From: Nitrososphaerales archaeon
GTDB taxonomy: Archaea; Thermoproteota; Nitrososphaeria; Nitrososphaerales; Gagatemarchaeaceae
Reading direction: 5' to 3'
Assembly (NCBI GenBank): GCA_030039515.1
Contig: JASHVT010000073.1
Location: 1-5,708 of the forward strand
Length of the DNA: 5,708 nucleotides
The translations under genes were made by a program, and so were the position numbers. The notes under the pieces were generated by a model. The model made no database searches, was not told the origin of the DNA, and saw only the letters and a program-made list of their open reading frames with translations. Of this stretch, positions 2,953 through 5,708 are shown piece after piece (positions within the stretch are counted from its first letter, which is position 1; each line of letters opens with the position of its first letter).

Positions 2953-5708
2953 ATGGAAAGCGCTCGCAGCAGCGGCTCTTCGCCCTTCAGAAGGCTCGGG
3001 GCGTTCGTCTATAGACGGAGGAAGTACATCATCATCCTTTGGATACTGGCGCTCGTCGTTGCATCCCCTGCGATAACCGCCGCGGGGAGTGTCACCTCGC
3101 TCCAAGAGGGGACCGCCACCGGAAACCAGCTGGAGTCTGTGCAGGCGTCGAACCTGATATCCTCCCAGTTCGCAAAGTCGGTCCCGAACAGCACCCTCCT
3201 GGTCGTGGTCTCTGGGAGCAACGTGTCTTCGCCTGCAGCCCAGGAGTTTGTGCAGGCGCTGCTCTCGAAGGTAAAGTCCGACCGAGACATAGAGGGGCTG
3301 GTGCAGACCGAGGACGTCTACTCGAAACTCTACACCGCGCTCGAGGGCGTTGACCAGTACGTCGGAGCGACCTACGAAGCTGCGAACGAGACGGGCCAGC
3401 TCCTCTACGGGGTCCCGGCCCTGTACGTGGGATACTGGGAGCAGTACTACTCCTCCAACCAGAACGCAAGCCTGTCGAGCCTCATGGCCTATGCGAGCTC
3501 AAACCGGTCAATTACCCTAGGATGCGGGGGTAACTGTTCTGGCGATGACCCTTCTCTTCAGCTCCTGTCGCTCTTCAACACCTCGTGGTCGCAGACCTGG
3601 AGCAACTCGTCCACCGGAGGCCTCAACGTCACGGCGCGGGCCGGCCTAGCGTCAAGCGCGGCAGGACTAGAGTTCATCCAGAACTATTCGACTGCGTCTT
3701 CGCGTCCCCTGGAGTTGGCCGTGCTCAGGTACTTCACAATAGGAGAGTTCCTTGGGCCAGGAGATACCCCTTCGGCCTCACAGCTCGGCGCGTTCTCCGT
3801 CGAGTACGCCGCGCAGGCGCTGTCGTACTCAGAGACCTTCGTGGCCTCTGCGTACTCGCTGGGCAAGGTCTACACCAACTCCTCGCTCTATGCGCTCGCT
3901 GGCAGCATCGTCTGGAGGCCCGAACGCTACCAGCTCGACCCCTCCCTTACAGACCTCGTCTCATCTCTGGTCTCGCCGGGTAGGAACATAACCCTGATCT
4001 CACTCGGGTTCAACCAGTCGCTGAACCAGGACGTGCTCCAGGTCAGGGCTGACGTCAAGGCCGCTCTTTCAAGCGAGCCCGCCGGCTCTGGCATAGGGTC
4101 CGTCCTCGTGACGGGACAGGATGCGATCACCTACGACTTCGGGCAGTCCACCGAGTCGGACCTCGGGCTCATCCTCCCGGTCACCATCGCCTTGCTGATA
4201 GTCGCGACGGGCCTCTTCTTCCGATCGGCGCTGACCCCGTTCGTGACCCTCGGGACGATCGGCGTGGCGCTGGGGATTTCGCAGTCCTTCGTCCTCATAG
4301 TCGGGACGTACGTGGCCAAAGTCGACTTCACCGTCCCGACCGTGCTCCTGACGGTCCTCATCGGGGTGGGGACGGACTACAGCGTCTTCGTCATCGCGAG
4401 GTATAGGGAGGAGAGGGTCAAGGGCCTCCAAGTGCAGGAGGCGGTGGAGACAGCGGTCACATGGGCAGGCGAGAGCATCGCTACCTCTGGGGCGACAGTC
4501 ATCATCTCCTTCCTGGCCCTCGCCTTGACATCGATCGTGTTCCTCAGGACGATGGGCATGGTGGTCGGCCTGGGGGTGCTCCTCGCGCTCGCGGTCGCGC
4601 TCACGCTCGTCCCTTCCGTCGTCGGCATCTTCGGCGGCCGGACCTTCTGGCCGACCTCGGGCGAGAGGTTCATGAGGTACGCGGCTTCTGCCACCGCCAA
4701 GCTCCATAGAAGGAGCGGATACTTCTCCAAGAGCGGCTCCTTCGCGGTAAGGCGGGCGAAGTACCTCATCATCCTCGCCCTGCTCGCGACGGGCCCGGCG
4801 CTCTACGTCTACTCCACGACTACGCCGACCTACGACATCCTCTCTGCCGCGCCATCGAGCCTCCAGTCTATAGCCGCATCCAACCAGCTGACCTCAGCCT
4901 TCGGCGCCGGGACGCTCTATCCTACCTATGTCGTCGTGACCTTCAGCAGCCCCCTCGTCGTTTCGACCTCGTTCAATTCGAGCGAGATGCAGACCCTCGA
5001 GTCGATGTCCCAATACCTGGCGTCGAACCCCGACGTCTCCAACGTCACCGGGCCTACCAGGCCTTTCGGCGCAGAGGTGGCGTACGGCGACCTGAACCTG
5101 ACATCTGCGGCCGGGGGGAGAGAGTTCTCGAAGATCCTCGGGAGCATAGGGACCAACAACGCGACTGCACTGATAACCGTCGACTTCAAGATCAACCCGT
5201 ACGACACTCCGGCCATCGCCGACGCACAGGCCTTCCGCGACCACCTGCACTCGAGCTACTCGTCCGCGCCGGGCGTGACCGGGATATACCTCGGCGGGGC
5301 TTCCGGGTCGATACTCGACACGAAGAACGTCTTCAACTCCGAGTTCAGCTTCGTCGTCCCTGCGGTGGCTGTGGGGGTCGCGCTAGTCCTACTCTTCGTC
5401 CTAGGCTCTGCGTTCATCCCTGTCTTCGCCGTTCTCTCTGTCCTGATGAGCATAGTGTGGACTCTCGCAGTCACAAAGATCCTCTTCCAGTCGGCTTACA
5501 ACTATCAGATACTCTTCATAACCCCGTTCTTCCTCTTCGTGGTGCTGCTTGGGCTCGGGATGGACTACAACGTCTTCATCCTCACCAGGATAAGGGAGGA
5601 GGCGACCAAGGGCAAGCGGCTCAACGAGGCCATAGTCGGGGCGATCGAGCAGACCGGAGGCATAATCACGGCCGCGGCGATAATCCTCGCCGGCTCGCTA
5701 GGCTCGCT
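2953..5708 (+). CDS. MMPL/RND-family membrane transporter, 3' end missing
   Basis: Integral membrane exporter of the RND superfamily (MMPL type), probably driven by proton or ion flux and moving lipids or hydrophobic compounds; substrate unknown. 918 codons are visible and the frame is open at the right edge. Predicted layout: helix 1 at 25-45, large outer domain 46-402, helices at about 403-422, 426-450, 459-481, 509-529 and 535-560, cytosolic loop, helix 7 at 604-620, second outer domain 621-796, helices at about 797-818, 820-840 and 851-878, and a helix starting near 902 where the window ends. The duplicated signature is clear: G471-V-G-T-D475-Y476 and G867-L-G-M-D871-Y872, the Asp-Tyr pairs that relay protons in MmpL3, each followed by an Arg and Glu-Glu rich cytosolic stretch. 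The first outer domain is about twice the second and holds the pair C191/C195. About 17 N-X-S/T sequons all fall in the two outer domains, which supports the topology. One or two helices and the C-terminus are missing. Confidence 0.93.
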   Translation, partial: MESARSSGSSPFRRLGAFVYRRRKYIIILWILALVVASPAITAAGSVTSLQEGTATGNQLESVQASNLISSQFAKSVPNSTLLVVVSGSNVSSPAAQEFVQALLSKVKSDRDIEGLVQTEDVYSKLYTALEGVDQYVGATYEAANETGQLLYGVPALYVGYWEQYYSSNQNASLSSLMAYASSNRSITLGCGGNCSGDDPSLQLLSLFNTSWSQTWSNSSTGGLNVTARAGLASSAAGLEFIQNYSTASSRPLELAVLRYFTIGEFLGPGDTPSASQLGAFSVEYAAQALSYSETFVASAYSLGKVYTNSSLYALAGSIVWRPERYQLDPSLTDLVSSLVSPGRNITLISLGFNQSLNQDVLQVRADVKAALSSEPAGSGIGSVLVTGQDAITYDFGQSTESDLGLILPVTIALLIVATGLFFRSALTPFVTLGTIGVALGISQSFVLIVGTYVAKVDFTVPTVLLTVLIGVGTDYSVFVIARYREERVKGLQVQEAVETAVTWAGESIATSGATVIISFLALALTSIVFLRTMGMVVGLGVLLALAVALTLVPSVVGIFGGRTFWPTSGERFMRYAASATAKLHRRSGYFSKSGSFAVRRAKYLIILALLATGPALYVYSTTTPTYDILSAAPSSLQSIAASNQLTSAFGAGTLYPTYVVVTFSSPLVVSTSFNSSEMQTLESMSQYLASNPDVSNVTGPTRPFGAEVAYGDLNLTSAAGGREFSKILGSIGTNNATALITVDFKINPYDTPAIADAQAFRDHLHSSYSSAPGVTGIYLGGASGSILDTKNVFNSEFSFVVPAVAVGVALVLLFVLGSAFIPVFAVLSVLMSIVWTLAVTKILFQSAYNYQILFITPFFLFVVLLGLGMDYNVFILTRIREEATKGKRLNEAIVGAIEQTGGIITAAAIILAGSLGS

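Noticed and set aside
2599..3105. 168-codon open frame on the minus strand
   Set aside because: It overlaps the Rieske gene and the transporter start on the opposite strand, and the Rieske metal-ligand motifs show that the plus strand is the coding one.
4069..4707. 212-codon open frame on the minus strand
   Set aside because: It lies fully antisense to the clear MMPL coding frame, its translation is a low-complexity Arg/Asp/Glu/His mix typical of antisense frames in G+C-rich genes, and no family motif is seen.

Overview
The window looks like archaeal chromosomal DNA. The reasons are an N-glycosylation-rich surface protein with a C-terminal membrane anchor, two genes whose first usable start codons sit about 29-33 bases downstream of TATA-like elements with no ribosome binding site (a leaderless pattern), frequent AGG arginine and ATA isoleucine codons, and archaeal-style MMPL and nucleotidyltransferase proteins. 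Sampled 60-base lines are about 58-63 % G+C in the last three genes and about 47 % in the first. The phylum cannot be fixed from this sequence alone; a Thermoproteota/Thaumarchaeota-type lineage is only a guess. All genes are on the + strand.

Layout. Bases 1-1679 hold the 3' part of a large secreted surface protein. It has Ig-like beta domains, then a coiled-coil stalk of 11-residue repeats, then one transmembrane helix and a short basic tail. Its reading frame is open to the left edge, so the true start lies outside the window. The gene ends in a hairpin terminator whose loop contains the stop codon. An intergenic stretch of about 190 bases with several small inverted repeats follows, ending in a TATA-like element. 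Bases 1867-2556 encode a sugar-1-phosphate nucleotidyltransferase. Its stop codon lies in a second hairpin, whose loop carries the TATA-like element of the next gene. Bases 2596-2907 encode a small soluble Rieske [2Fe-2S] ferredoxin-like protein. Bases 2953 to the right edge encode an MMPL/RND-family membrane transporter, preceded by a good Shine-Dalgarno sequence and cut off by the window end in about its eleventh transmembrane helix.

How the genes might relate. The first gene is probably a separate transcription unit because of its terminator. The nucleotidyltransferase makes an activated sugar that could feed glycosylation of surface proteins such as the first gene product, which has about 19 N-X-S/T sequons, and the transporter's outer domains, which have about 17. 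This link is inference from proximity and sequon content. The Rieske gene and the transporter gene are 45 bases apart and may be co-transcribed (leaderless first gene, Shine-Dalgarno-led second gene), but no functional link between them is visible. The most distinctive item is the stalk: five clean hendecad repeats of the 3-4-4 type expected for a right-handed coiled coil, in a protein region of 339 residues with no lysine or arginine.
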